Notes: generated by a model not told the origin, from the letters alone. A stretch of 64,000 bases of DNA from Phoronis australis (GCA_002633005.1 NMRA01000048.1:734148-798147); one strand, 5' to 3'; counted from the stretch's first letter, positions 12,701 through 24,295 are shown. Numbers and translations: made by a program.

Positions 12701-13216
12701 TCCCAATTTAAATGTCCACAACACACTGCTACAAATACTGAAACTTTTGTAGCTAATGTTTTGCCTATAACAATGATATACTCAACTGCCATTGTAAAGC
12801 CATGTCGCCCTCACTGAGCCATCAAGATGCATTGTCTATCAGGCTCCAGTGCTTTAATTACCACGCCAAGGTAAAATATTGTCTTAGCTGAAAGCCGTAA
12901 ATATGTCAAGAACAGAAGAGATAAACTAGGTTTATGGATTTTTGTTAAATATTTGGCTCTGTCAAATCATAGTTTTATAAAACAAAATTTCTCCATAACG
13001 GTTTTTTATACAAATTTATTTATGTTCATTTTTCTAATTTTGCTTAAAATGAGAAATTCAAGGCTTTGGGAACACTCACCTGTTGGTTTAATAGAAACGG
13101 AGCTAAAGCATCAACCAAAGTCTTGAAAGGGCCACCAGGTGGCGGATCTTTGCCAGATGATGGCATCCTTAGATTTTTAATCAAGGAACTTTTTCGCACT
13201 GGTTCTTCAACCTCAT
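6739..13216 (-). CDS. Unnamed gene, last three exons (5' part unresolved)
   Basis: I do not recognise the protein. Exons: 13080-13216 (acceptor TTGTTCTCAG, donor CAACAG|GTGAGT), 10988-11043 (acceptor CTGTTTTGTAG, donor AAAG|GTAAGTG) and 6739-6844 (acceptor CAATTTCAG, stop TAA). Exon lengths of 137, 56 and 106 nt keep phase: the first ends in phase 0, the second in phase 2, and the third begins with one base. The visible 99 residues are hydrophilic: an acidic DEVEEP start, a Pro/Gly stretch KDPPPGGPFK, a short hydrophobic helix LVDALAPFLL, the AT-hook-like GRPRKH, and the basic NKKAKGR before the C-terminus. This suggests a nuclear or DNA-associated protein, by inference only. The 5' exons must lie above 13.2 kb and the preceding exon must end in phase 1; I found no secure one. 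The last exon is joined across a 4.1-kb intron and is less sure than the first two. Confidence 0.52.
7600..8300. repeat. Degenerate repeat inside the last intron
   Basis: Short related blocks recur here. CTTGACATTAC is found near 7602 and 8268, and GGGCCCG-TCTC-AATCTTT with ACTCGAAA is found forward at about 7703 and inverted at about 8107. Between them, 7885-7925 is rich in CTCGA and TTCGAG palindromes. This explains the long minus-strand ORFs at 7494-7778 and 7944-8369, which look like translated repeat rather than genes. Confidence 0.4.
13132..13145 (+). promoter_or_regulatory. CTCF-consensus match within a coding exon
   Basis: CCACCAGGTGGCGG fits the vertebrate CTCF core CCASYAGRKGGCRS at all 14 positions. 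It lies inside the exon 13080-13216, where the opposite strand encodes PPGGP, so coding constraint could explain it by chance. Confidence 0.3.
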
Positions 13217-13440
13217 CTGAGAACAAAACAAATACAGTAAATCCTTTAAGTTAAAATTTGTAATAGCCATTCCCAATTACTTTCGCCCAGACTAGTCGAC
13301 TAAGAGCGTGAATGATCATGTAATTATTTCTCCCACAGTTGTCCATAAAAGTGACCTGCAATTCTTCTGCTCTATCTCGCCACACACATGAAGACGAGGA
13401 CATCATAGGATCTGAACAATTGTTACGACATCACGAATAT

Positions 13441-13568
13441 GACAATGATGACGATGGCGATGATGATGACGGCGTTGGTAATGCTGGTGGAGGTGATGAT
13501 GATGATGTTGATGGTGGTGGTGGTGTTGATGATGATGAAGATGATGATGACGACGATGATGATAATGG

Positions 13569-13602
<34 letters not shown>

Positions 13603-13923
13603 AACTATGATGATGATGGTGTGGTGGTGCTGCTGATGACGATGATGTGATGTCGATGATAGTGATGAGGTGGTGGTGATGATGATGGTAGTGATGTTTT
13701 TATGGTGGTGGTGGGTGAGAAGCTAATCTGGGATGAATGTTCAGCACCTCATGTGATGCTGAAGGCCGAATATAGTTAATTTTGTTCCATTTTTCAAGCT
13801 GTTAAGAAAATCATTGTTTNATACCCATTCCCAATTATTTTTGCCCAGTGATGATGATGATGTTGATGGTGGTGGTGGTGTTGATGATGATGAAGATGAT
13901 GATGACGACGATGATGATAATGG

Positions 13924-13960
<37 letters not shown>

Positions 13961-14178
13961 AACTATGATGATGATGGTGTGGTGGTGCTGCTGATGACGA
14001 TGATGTGATGTCGATGATAGTGATGAGGTGGTGGTGATGATGATGGTAGTGATGTTTTTATGGTGGTGGTGGGTGAGAAGCTAATCTGGGATGAATGTTC
14101 AGCACCTCATGTGATGCTGAAGGCCGAATATAGTTAATTTTGTTCCATTTTTCAAGCTGTTAAGAAAATCATTGTTTT
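13441..14178. repeat. GAT/GGT microsatellite, duplicated across an N
   Basis: A GAT-rich and GGT-rich array with its unique 3' flank (13493-13819) is repeated almost exactly at 13849-14175, with a single unknown base at 13820 between them. The copies differ by about one GAT unit. The short lead-in to copy 2 (CCCATTCCCAATTA, 13825) also resembles 13268-13292. This pattern fits two alleles joined end to end by the assembler, or a recent tandem duplication. The Asp-rich and Met-rich ORFs here are translated microsatellite. Confidence 0.85.
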
Positions 14179-17100
14179 TCTCAATAAACACCTACATTTG
14201 ACACCGCCGAACTTGTTAACTTAAACACTTATGTACCATCTCGACCCTAGCTTGATCCTACCTACTGCACTCAATATTGTTTCACATATGTCCTCTATTT
14301 ACCTAGTGTTATCGCACATTAGAGTTGATATAGTAGGGGGATATTTGCCGATTAGATAAACACGGTCTAGCGAAATATTTTATCATTTGCGAAAAAGCAA
14401 CAAGTAGCACTGGACGTGTAAAGGATTTTTCTCAAGCACCCGTTACAAACACCGATTTTTCATAATTTAAATTATCACATTCTTTATCATTTAAAGAATT
14501 TGTCTTATCCACCTTCGAGAAAAAAAAAACAGTTGACCGATATAAGTGATATTTTGGAGACTTGTGATAACCAAGGTTCCATTTGTTGAATGTTTCAACT
14601 TTTGTGCGAAACAAAAGATGAGCAATTTGAAATCCAAGTCTCCCACTGAATGTACATAAAACTAACACGTTGCTTCAGAAACGATTGTGAAATGTCTTGA
14701 ACTAAGGACTCTTGTGCAGTTTAGAAATACACTTTAATCAACCCATTAATTTTCTGAGACAGTTGCACCTGTTAACACAAAAATAGAGTTACAAAAATCG
14801 TTCTCTAATTATCGATCAATCGTATACACTTACAAACATACGCAATTAAAATTCGATACATCTGAATCACACCGAAGTATTAGACCACTTTTCAAATATT
14901 CATTTATTGTCTGATTTCAGCATTTTAAACACTGAATCACGGTGGTGCAAGCTATGATGTTTCGATGTTTACCGTGACTTTATGTCGGGAATTCAAATTT
15001 GCGTGATGTCAACATGCTTGTCGGTTAAGATGAAATAATTCATAGGAAAATCTAATAAGTTAAGCCTTTCATGTATTCTGAAGTCGTGTCTTATGTTTGA
15101 TGCTTCCTGGGCCAATACCATGTATATATGACCGGGACTGTATACGCGAAATGTATACTATTTTACACCGTATCCATCCTTTTTCAGTTTAGAGACGTGT
15201 TGAAAGGTGTCCCAACTGATGTCATTCGCTGAAACATGACCTGTGTATTACGTAACACATATCCAAACCATGAGTACTGGACTCTTGGCATGCAGTAAAG
15301 TTGATTTTTTGTGAATGTACAGCCAAATTGATTACTTTTATGCTGTCCTTTATTCATCAAAGCAACGTAAAACAACACATTAAAGAGCAGATCACTCAAT
15401 AACCATACTTCGTTATGGAATAAGGTAACGTGGAATTTATTTGAAAGTGTAACTTTTCTCAGTAATCCACTAGATTAGCCTTCTATTTGATATGTGCAGT
15501 TTTCCGCGCCAAATTATTAGGCGGAGTGTCTCCAGCTCCCCGAATTTCCAAAAGAGTATATCCGTGAGAATTGAGTCCAAGGATCTACTCGATTTTGACA
15601 GGTCCATTCATTAAAAGCTAAAAGGAAAAAATGGACAGTTTCATAAAACCAGTACAAGTGGACAAGATCCTATGACTGATGTTTACAAATTGAACAAACA
15701 TCATTTGGTAAAACTGATTTATCCTGATCCGGAACCACACGAATTGGTGTCAACTTCCACACACCCTTAGATATTGTAATATTTTATTCCTTTTTCATGA
15801 CACTGTCTAGAGAAGCGACTCACGCGGTTAACTTTGAGTTTTGACTTGATTACATGGCATTAGGTCTTCAATGTAACGGTATACTTTATTCCAGAAGGCG
15901 CCATCTAGCTGTCTTGAGCAGACATCATTATAGTATTTACCAAGATATAAATCATTATAGAATTTACTAAGATATAAATCATTATAGAATTTACCAAGAT
16001 ATAAATAACTAAATAACGTTCTGTGTTTTTATTGCTCTAAAATGTGTGGTTGAATTGAGAGCTTAAACATGTATTTGCATGCTCCTAACTACGCTAATGT
16101 ATAACGGCAACTACGACAATGCTATTTTTAATCTACGCAACGCACTTATTGTGTTCAGTGACAGTTTGTTAATGTGAAAACAAAAAGAAATCTGCATACA
16201 AGTGACCTCAGCACTAATGACCTACTTCGGAAGTTCACAAAGCCAGCATCATGCAATGTCATTCTTCAGCACCTCGTCACGATACTCACCGGACGCGGTT
16301 CATTAATTTGCGGCGGATTGTTTTCTCCACAAAACTCGTTCTTAAAAACATTTGACAATTTTCGACCTACTTCGTATTCACATCGTCGCTATATGTTGTG
16401 TTTTTAACTAATTTGGCCAAGGAATAACATAGATAAGGAATTAGCCTGCAAGTTCAAAAGGTTTTGATAAAGGAGAACATCCGTTCAATTGATCGCCGCT
16501 TTTTTGCTGTCCGAACTTATTGCGGAGAACTTTTTGGACATCTTAAGTAGAAGCAACGCAATTCTATGTGGAAGCTAACGATTCATGGGAACCCTGAGTT
16601 GCTATGTAGTTTGTGTTGGTAAGCTGATCCTGATTGATTGCGAGAGCCCCTTAAGGTAAAAATATTTTAACACTTCATAGAAGTCACCATCGCTAAAATT
16701 TATGAACGGGATATAAATCTTTTTAGCTATTATCAAACACAAAGGTAGGATTAGATACAGAAATGAAGCATTAGAAAATATATGTAAATCAAACCGCCAT
16801 AAACGTAAGTTCCTAAAATCCAAAAAGGACAAATGAAATTATTTACAAAAACAGAACGCGAAATTTACGGCCTAAACATAAAAATTACGAAAGAATCTGA
16901 CTTTGCTCTAGTAGACTTGTCCAATAGTTTGCTTGCTTTGATTGCAGTCGATTTTGAATGATTTCCATAATTAAAGGGGCTTTAGATCGTTTTATTGCTT
17001 AAACCCTTGTCAAAACGGGTAGCTTTTACCGGCTAGTTCACTTGCTGTTGCCATGACTGCCTTCAGTGATCTGCTTTGCGGCTCTCTAGCACATAGTACG

Positions 17101-18650
17101 GTCAGGCATGAGACAAATAGTGTGTGGTTCACTAGCCTGGTTAATTTGCATTTTAGCTAAGGAGTAAAAAGAAAGATATCCCTTTGAGCGCATATAAAAT
17201 GTCAGCATGCGTGTATTGGTTGTGAAGATTTTACATACAGCACTGTAGGTCACCGGTCACATAACGTTGTCAGTACTTACCATCGATTAAAGGTTCGCCT
17301 TTTCTAGCTCGACTTTAGCGCATAACTATTTTATCACTATCCACTTTTCAGGTCTTTGCTGCTAGAACGGAGTTTTTGTTGTGATGTATGTTTGGTCATA
17401 ACAGCTGTGTTTGAGCGTCAAGTACGTGCCAAACAAGATCGATTTTAAATGACAAACCGTTCAAAGAATGGCTGACATTAACGGATTTTCCGCGCGCCTG
17501 CTTAACAAAGAAACTCACCTAAAGGTTTTCGTTGCATGTGTTTTAACTTCCATTTAGGCTTTTTAAAAACGTCCACGGAATTAATAGTCACGTTTTCTAT
17601 ATATTGTCATATGCACTAAAGCAAGCAAAAATGAGGAAGATAGGCAAATTGAGTTTTCAACCATAAAATCAAGCTTTGGTTCATTTAATGGCTTTACAGG
17701 TGATGCACTTTCATTTGAAAGTAGCTATATTGTACATGCGTATCTATCCATGAGATACGCGCAAAAAGACCATTTCCACTGACAGAGGTGCTTTTGCAAC
17801 AAGCCTACTCACACACTGACACATAAGTGCCTCTATATTTGAAGTGGGCACATGCGCTCATTTCGGGAACACTTTTTAAATGTTTCTACTATCCAAAACA
17901 CTCTGATAATTTTCAATAAATTGAACCGGCTCCTTAATACCAGATAAGCACATATGCATTGATAACCATTACTACCACATTTGTAGTGTCATGCAGACTT
18001 ACTTTCAATCAACAATAAATGTAAAAAGTTCCATTTTCTGAATATACGCCGTGGGCGTCTACTGAGAAACTCTCGTAGAATGGAAAACTTGAATAAGAAC
18101 TCCATGAATCCTATTGATTTCGGGTAGTTGTTTAGCACAATCGAATTTTCAATACAATTAATTCCAAACAAAAGCACAAGAGTCAAGTATTTGCATTTCA
18201 ACCAAACCTCAAAAATGCGTTTCAAAAGCAGTTTGACATTAAATTCATTGTAGAAGTTTGAAGGACAGAGACAGCACAAAGAACGTCAAATTACATTTAC
18301 CTTGTCTTTCAAAACTTTTATGAACTTCTAAAACATTTCTCGAGTTGTCATATTAGATTCTTTATCTAATCCATTGTAAAGTTTCAAAAAAACTCAAATG
18401 TATAACTAATTCACAAGTTCACCAAATGTCTAATCGATCCTTATTTTCACTTCAAGTGAAATATGTTACACCAATGAGCTATGGTATACTATAGGTCATT
18501 GGTTACACTGATGTTTTGAATCCAGAATTTAAAAAAGGTCAAATTGCGGTCGGGTTTCTCATACGCATAACTATAATCTGTTTCATCTGTCATGGTAAGG
18601 CTTAATTTTAAACTGAATTCGATTGAGATAAAGCTTCAAATCTTACTTAC
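14179..18650. other. Mostly non-coding, possible intron of the minus-strand gene
   Basis: No exon is secure. On the minus strand, strong donors occur at 16276 (GTGAGTATC) and 17280 (GTAAGTAC) with short open stretches before them, but their acceptors are poor and their phases do not chain cleanly to 13216. A 27-bp unit is repeated three times at 15926-16006. A CTCF-like 14-mer (12 of 14 positions) lies at 15898-15911. Confidence 0.35.
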
Positions 18651-18737
18651 ATAATCAAAAAGCAGTAAGTTGTCGCTGACAAGGCTAACGCATTGGGTCG
18701 AAGACATGCAACTAAACACTACTTCACGTAAAAACAT
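18651..18737 (-). other. Candidate first coding exon (29 codons)
   Basis: An ATG at 18737 opens 29 codons that end at a strong donor, GATTAT|GTAAGTAAG, in phase 0. A second in-frame ATG starts MSSTQCVSLVSDN. It could be a first exon of the gene whose last exons lie at 6.7-13.2 kb, but the linking exons are not found and a chance reading frame of this length is not rare. Confidence 0.2.
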
Positions 18738-19734
18738 CCATGGTTTCTAGCGACAACATTCTTAATCCTAACTGATATACAAACACTTGACGGTCTGGCC
18801 AATGACAAAAAGTTCTCGCCCAAATCAATTCCATCCGACTGTGCAGAAGGGGTTCTTAACGTGAAGACAACTACTCAGTATTTACTGTTCTGACAGAGGA
18901 CGTAAATAGTTATATGGTTTTGTACAAAACGCATTCTGCAAATGAATAGGATGTGTAAATATGATCAGATATTAAATGTACGTCCTATACATGTGCGCTT
19001 GGTATTTGCCTAATTATCTGGGCATTGTTAAAATACAGGTGTGAGTCTAGAGATTGTCAACTAACTCCATAGCCCTGGGCCTTTCGCACAAAACATGAGA
19101 GCAAACCCGAATTGATTCTGTAAATACAAAGAAATTATATTTTTGTACCACTGCCGGCAATTCTCGAACCCATTTGTTGTAATTTATTTGACCTCGGTCG
19201 TTTATTTAATGTAAAATACAAACAAACGGTTCGACTTGATTTGTGCGTTTCCAGATATAGTTACGAAATACAAACGACGCGCACGTAAATACATGTATGA
19301 GTTTCTGTCCAGTCCAATTTGTTCTTGGTAAACAGATGCCTTTTCTTGGATGAATACAAGCCGGTGTTAAAATCGACTAGAGGTATAGAGCTCGCTGTGT
19401 AACGCACCGCTCTACGCTTAGAGACTTCGAGACTCTTGTCCGATTTCTTCATGCTCGTTGACTAAAGACGTAACATCAATGTTCCTATAGAATTTACTGC
19501 AAACGCCTTCCTATACAGGTATATAGTTGAAATATATATCCCACGGCTCCAACGATGTTATAAGACCATACTGTCGGTGTTTTGAGACAGTCGTCCATTC
19601 CACGTATAAGTCTAAGAGACCCAAACAATTCGTAAATTTCATTAATTTTAGTTAAATTTGTTAACCTCACTGAAAACAGATTGCCAAAGCATAACTATCT
19701 AATCATTGGAGAGTGACAGTTCTTCCAATTCCCT

Positions 19735-20193
19735 ATGCAAAATGACATTTTAGATCTAATAATACTTACCACAAACGTCAAAAAAAAGGGAACTATCGTC
19801 ACTGTCGAAGTTGGTCGTGATTCTTGTTCTGTGTCTCAACGTCGATTATTTAAGCCGTTAGTCAAACAAGTTGATGATAAATTTAGGCAATCTCGGAATC
19901 AGATTATCTGTAGCGAAATTTGCATTTTCCTTAGACAGCGTGTCGAGGAGCGTTGCATGCGTACCAGTGTTCGTGGACTCCCTACGGAAAATGTTCTCAT
20001 CATTGATGACCTGGCCCCTTCCAGTTATGACGTGTGGAATATTATAAACATTAAACATTGTTTGATAACTAAAGTGAAAAGCAAAACACTCGTCCTGTTG
20101 CAAGCAAGTTTTATTTTAGAGAGATTTACTTTAGACCACTTGTCTATTGAGGAAACCTTCAGTGTGCCACCAATCGTACTTCAAAGACAATAG
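19735..20193 (+). CDS. Open frame of 152 codons, strand uncertain
   Basis: The plus-strand frame runs from ATG to TAG without a splice signal and has mixed, plausible codons. The minus strand is also open over 19858-20086 and there follows a good acceptor (AACTTGCTTGCAACAG), ending in TAA after NLFD; its composition looks equally protein-like. One of the two may be a real exon, or this may be an old transposon ORF. I recognise no family in either reading. The neighbourhood has no other exon that chains to it. A conserved-domain search of both translations would decide. Confidence 0.25.
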   Translation: MQNDILDLIILTTNVKKKGTIVTVEVGRDSCSVSQRRLFKPLVKQVDDKFRQSRNQIICSEICIFLRQRVEERCMRTSVRGLPTENVLIIDDLAPSSYDVWNIINIKHCLITKVKSKTLVLLQASFILERFTLDHLSIEETFSVPPIVLQRQ

Positions 20194-20464
20194 AGAGAAG
20201 AAGTTTAAGAAGTCCTTGCTTACGTGGCGAATGTATACATTACGCATTGACTGATCAGAGACTGTACTTGGCAATGAACGTACTCTGTGTTTGGACCGTA
20301 AGAGATTTGCTAAAGTATGATTGGATGATCTGTATCAAAGAAGAAATGGGGGAGTGTTTTTCTGATATTGAAATGGGTTGAAACGAAAATGAACATAACC
20401 GTATAAAAACGCATATGCAGTAGGAGTTGAGTGTCAAGTTGTGTCCAATTTAGGACTACGCACT

Positions 20465-20538
20465 TCTCAAAGTATATTGCGAATTGGCTCCATACCCCTT
20501 TAAAAAGGGGCATGGAGCCAATTCGCAATATTTTGAGA
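20465..20538. repeat. Near-perfect hairpin, about 35-bp arms
   Basis: The arm 20465-20500 pairs with 20505-20538 around a TAAA loop, with a core of GCGAATTGGCTCCAT opposite its complement and very few mismatches. The loop of about 4 bases is too tight for a usual pre-miRNA, so a small foldback element or a recent palindrome is more likely. Confidence 0.8.
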
Positions 20539-21003
20539 TCAATCCCAGCGCGAACTCCAACAGTGGGACTCCGCAGTCATAGCCAAACGCTCTGCTGGCG
20601 GAGCTAAATCCTCATTGATAACTGGTAATGCGCCATGTGTACTTAACATGTTAAGTCAGCCACCGCAACCGTCGGGCACTGATTTCAACGAATGTCTGGC
20701 AGACATCGGTGAGTATTGGCGATTTGTAATAAAATCGCATAAATACGACAATTTTGTTGTTTTAGAAAATCTATGTCAGTTTCTGGGAATATCACATTTC
20801 AGTAAAGATTGGTTTATTCGTTGAAAGGGAATATATTGTTATATTTTTAGTTTAAAGCCTATCTTGACCGGTAACACATGTAAATTGGAGTATAATTAAG
20901 AGCATTGCTCTGAGCCCACCAGTGTCATAAATTGCCACATCTAATGAACTGTTAGGGGTATTGCCTTGCTTTTGTTTACGTCACAGCGAGAATCACCTTT
21001 TAA

Positions 21004-21280
21004 CAAGCGCGCACCCAGCCGGCCTAAAAATGGAAGGCGGGGGGGGGGTCGAATTTTTCGGGATGTGGACCTTTTACTAAGATTCACTGGGTACGTTCAG
21101 AGTTATGAATTGTGCATTCGCCGAATTTTGATAGTCCTTGCCTTTATAGTGGACTTTTATTTCATTTACAACTTTTTCGGAGTTTTCGTTTCTCTGAGGC
21201 GGACTTTTTGTTTTGCCTACTTCGTCAAATGGGGGAGAGGTGCTCGTTCGAATCCCCGAGCTTCCCTGGGTGAGCGCATG
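21004..21280 (+). mobile_element. MITE, family B copy 2 (277 bp, 5-bp TSD)
   Basis: The termini CAAGCGCGCACCC and GGGTGAGCGCATG are flanked by the direct repeat TTTAA (20999-21003 and 21281-21285). The interior aligns along its length with the reverse complement of copy 1 at 1082-1337. The ORF crossing it (20966-21304) is therefore not a gene. A tRNA B-box-like GTTCGAATCC at about 21246 lies in the element but has no A-box partner. Confidence 0.82.
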
Positions 21281-21597
21281 TTTAATTCAAACAGGTGTGA
21301 ATAACACTCGAGAGCAACTGGTGTTCTAACTTGTTTGTTCTGAGTTCTCGTGGTGACGCAATATGGCACAAAAAGGCAACTTCACCTATGATTTGACGGG
21401 CCTACATTTGAGTGATTAATATCGCGTTATCTTATTTTGCTAAGGCTTTGTTAGGACTATCTGGTTAGCCTAATACATATAAAATTACAAAACTGGTTTG
21501 AAGTTAGGTTTTAAGATTTGAAACATTTCAATTAAACCTCCTGTTTTCCACGCATGTGTAAATTGACGCTTGCTTTGGCATATAGACGTAAAAATCC

Positions 21598-21900
21598 AGT
21601 AGCGGATCTAGGATACCATAAGGGGGGGGGGCAACATGTTGTCTCGGGGAATTGGGCAAAGCGCAATTGTATGTGCAGCGCAGGCCCGAAGTTGCCAGGG
21701 CCGGGCATGTGAACCTTCAGTCCGGAAAACTGAGTCTACCGGTGGACTAAAATAAAAAAAACGGCAACGCCGCGATCTGGGGTCTTAGCCCCCCCCCCCC
21801 CTTTCTCCGCTACCGGTCCTATTTCCTCACGATTCACGCTGTTGCTGTTCCATTTTGCCCTGCGGCATCCAAGGGTAGGGGGAGGGGCTAAATCCGCCAT
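21598..21900 (+). mobile_element. TIR element, family A copy 1 (about 300 bp)
   Basis: It starts with CAGTAGCGGATCTAGG and ends near CTAAATCCGCCA, whose reverse complement TGGCGGATTTAG mirrors the start. G-runs near one end and C-runs near the other are typical of the widespread GGCGGATC-ended non-autonomous elements, which I would place loosely with hAT-like DNA transposons. No clear target duplication is visible. A second copy is at 52195-52515. Confidence 0.6.
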
Positions 21901-22329
21901 GGAATCTATGGCCATGAAATCTATGTGTGGAAAACTTGAAGTTTGAAAAACGCACCATTAAGTTTCACATACGCGCACATTCCATATAATACGATGACCA
22001 AATCCTAGCATTCAGACTAATTGTCGCTTGCAGATCATGCAGCAGTGCGATATACTACAAGAGCAACGCAGAGCGTTGAAATGGGGTACACACACCACAA
22101 ACGGAGTGCTTCTAGGGTTGTTTATTTATTTCATAAAAATAGCCACAAGAGAGCGAAAAAACATCCAATCATCTGAAACTAGGTACATGCCATCGCTTCT
22201 TTAATAGAAAGCTATTTAGCAAATATCATAAAAATCTGTCAAGGAACTTCAGAGAAACAAAGGAAAACAAAAAATATTGAAATTGCGACTTTGGGACACA
22301 GTCTTCTTTGGATCCGCTTGAAAGACGTC

Positions 22330-23510
22330 GTCAATGAAAATGAAAAATGGCCACTAGGTGGCGCAAACTACGTCAAATCCATCCAAAAATGGGAGGATAA
22401 CTTCATCTTACTAATAGGTGTCTATATTTCAACTTTTATGAAAATACGTTGAGGACCTTTGAAGATACAGCGGTAAACGTAAAAATCATAAATTGCCACT
22501 AGGGGGCACATCAGTAGTCAAATCTGTCCGAAAGTTGTCGTCATCTCTTGTCAACATCATATACGCTTGCAGAATTTAGTAAAAATCCTGCCAACGGTTA
22601 AGGACATACAGCCATGGGCGCAAAAAGAGACAAAACTGCCACTAGGAGGCGCCACAGTACTCGAAATTGTCGGAAAATGGTCAGCCGTCCTCTTCATGGT
22701 AAGAACACATGCCAATTTCCACCCTTACAGCGGTTTGGTTGATAAGAGAGGGGTGGACGCCAAAACAGCAAAAATGGCCACTAGGTGGCGCAAACTACGT
22801 CGAATCCATCCGAAAACGGGAGGATAGCATCACCTCACTAATAGGTGCCTATATTCCAAATTTTATGGAAATACGTTGAGGTCCTTTGAAGATACAGAGG
22901 TAAACGTAAAAAAATTAAATTGCCACTACGAGGCACACCGGTAGTCAGCTCCGTCCGAAAGTCGTCGCCATCCATTGTCAACATCATATAAATACGCTTA
23001 ATTGCAGAATATAGTAAACTTGAAGTTCCTGCCATGCGGTTCAGGAGATGCGGCCATGGGCGCAAAGAGACAAAACTGCCACTAGGAGGCGCCACAGTAG
23101 TCATCGTCAGCCGTCCTCTGTATAATAAAAACAGGCATGCCATCATCTTTAGAGCGGTTTGGTTGATAGAGGGGTAAACGCCAAAAAACAGACTCGAAAA
23201 CAGCAAAAATGGCCACTAGGTAACGCAAACTACGTCCAATCCATCCGAAAACGGAAGGATAGCGTCATCTCACCAATAGATTCCTATATGCCAAATTTTA
23301 TGAGTACGTTAAGGACCTTTGAAGATCGAGGTAAGCCTAAAATATATGCCACTAGGGGGCACACCGGTAGTCGGATCCGTCCGAAGTTTACTCATATGCC
23401 GTCCCATCTATGATAGGAACATATGTGCAAAATTTCATGAACGTAGGTTAAAGCGTTTTGGAGAGAGAGCAGGCGGACGCCGGACGCCGACGCCGGAGAT
23501 GACGGCATAA
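22330..23510 (+). repeat. 142-bp tandem array in 427-bp trimers, each monomer with a CTCF-like core
   Basis: Eight monomers of about 134-156 bp each start at a CCACTAGGNGGC motif. Three diverged monomer types (GGTGGCGCAAACTACGTC, GGGGGCACA.CAGTAGTC, GGAGGCGCCACAGTA) alternate to give a higher-order period of about 427-435 bp: 22351, 22778 and 23213 are one type, 22496, 22923 and 23349 the second, 22639 and 23079 the third. The right end holds GACGCCGGACGCC repeats near 23473-23500 before unique sequence. The ORFs drawn through it (22567-22827, 22838-23206, 23159-23510 and others) are translations of the repeat. Function is unknown; the CTCF resemblance is described in the findings. Confidence 0.85.
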
Positions 23511-24295
23511 TGCGTCCACATATAAATATGTGGGCGCATAAAAATTACAGGCTTTGTGTTTGGCAGGAAGACTGCGAGATAAATTGACTGGAATTTGCCT
23601 TGAACAATATGACATGCTCGCCTCGTGAATTGCAATATCATTCCCGGCATGAAATGTGACATGTGCGCATCGAGAACGTTCTTCAGTATTATATCGCCTA
23701 AGCCAGATCATTCAGCTCTATTAAATCAGTTGTTCACGGTGTCCCATCAGCCGCCTTACGAGAAATATGCAGAATGTTAAAGTATCAAATAGTCACTATT
23801 CTGACCGGCCAATCATCTACAATAAGAATGGGCGGAAAGAGTGCATCTTTAGCCGGAATCTATGTTTCTTACGGTACGAAGATAGATCCGCCTTGGGGCC
23901 CGATGAACGGACATCAGACGTCCAACGCGCAATCACACGCGATATTTTTTACTGACGGCGTATCTGTTTTCTGACAGAACAGCATGCGACTGATGTTTAT
24001 TTGTCTTTCAAGAACCTTTGAAAGGCATGAAAAACAGGCAATCTAATGGATCTCTCTGCAGAACGTAAACATACTGCACAACCATTTTTAAGGCAGTGAT
24101 CAGACAACAGGGACATTTTAAATTAAAAGCAAGAACCGGTTATTTTGAAGAGCATTTCTGGATCTTTGTTAATTTACAATAAAATACTTCAGGGTTTATC
24201 TTCACATTTCATCAGTCAGCGAACGTAGAAAATAAATGTGAAACTAAATAAGGCATCCTCCCAAGGATACTATTGTTTCACGAAATGTAGAATAC
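23511..24295. other. Non-coding, no gene seen
   Basis: No splice-supported exon on either strand. The paired ORFs near 23767-23974 overlap in two frames and have no family resemblance that I can name. Confidence 0.4.

Noticed and set aside
13339-14008. Long Asp-rich and Met-rich ORFs
   Set aside because: They are translations of a GAT/GGT microsatellite.
17517-17615. Possible minus-strand exon with a strong acceptor and TTTAG|GTGAGT donor
   Set aside because: All three frames contain stop codons.
21240-21262. tRNA-like B box GTTCGAATCC
   Set aside because: It lies inside a MITE with inverted ends and target duplications; no A box, acceptor stem or cloverleaf was found.
22567-23711. Overlapping ORFs on both strands
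   Set aside because: They follow the 142-bp tandem array and its flank and change frame from monomer to monomer.
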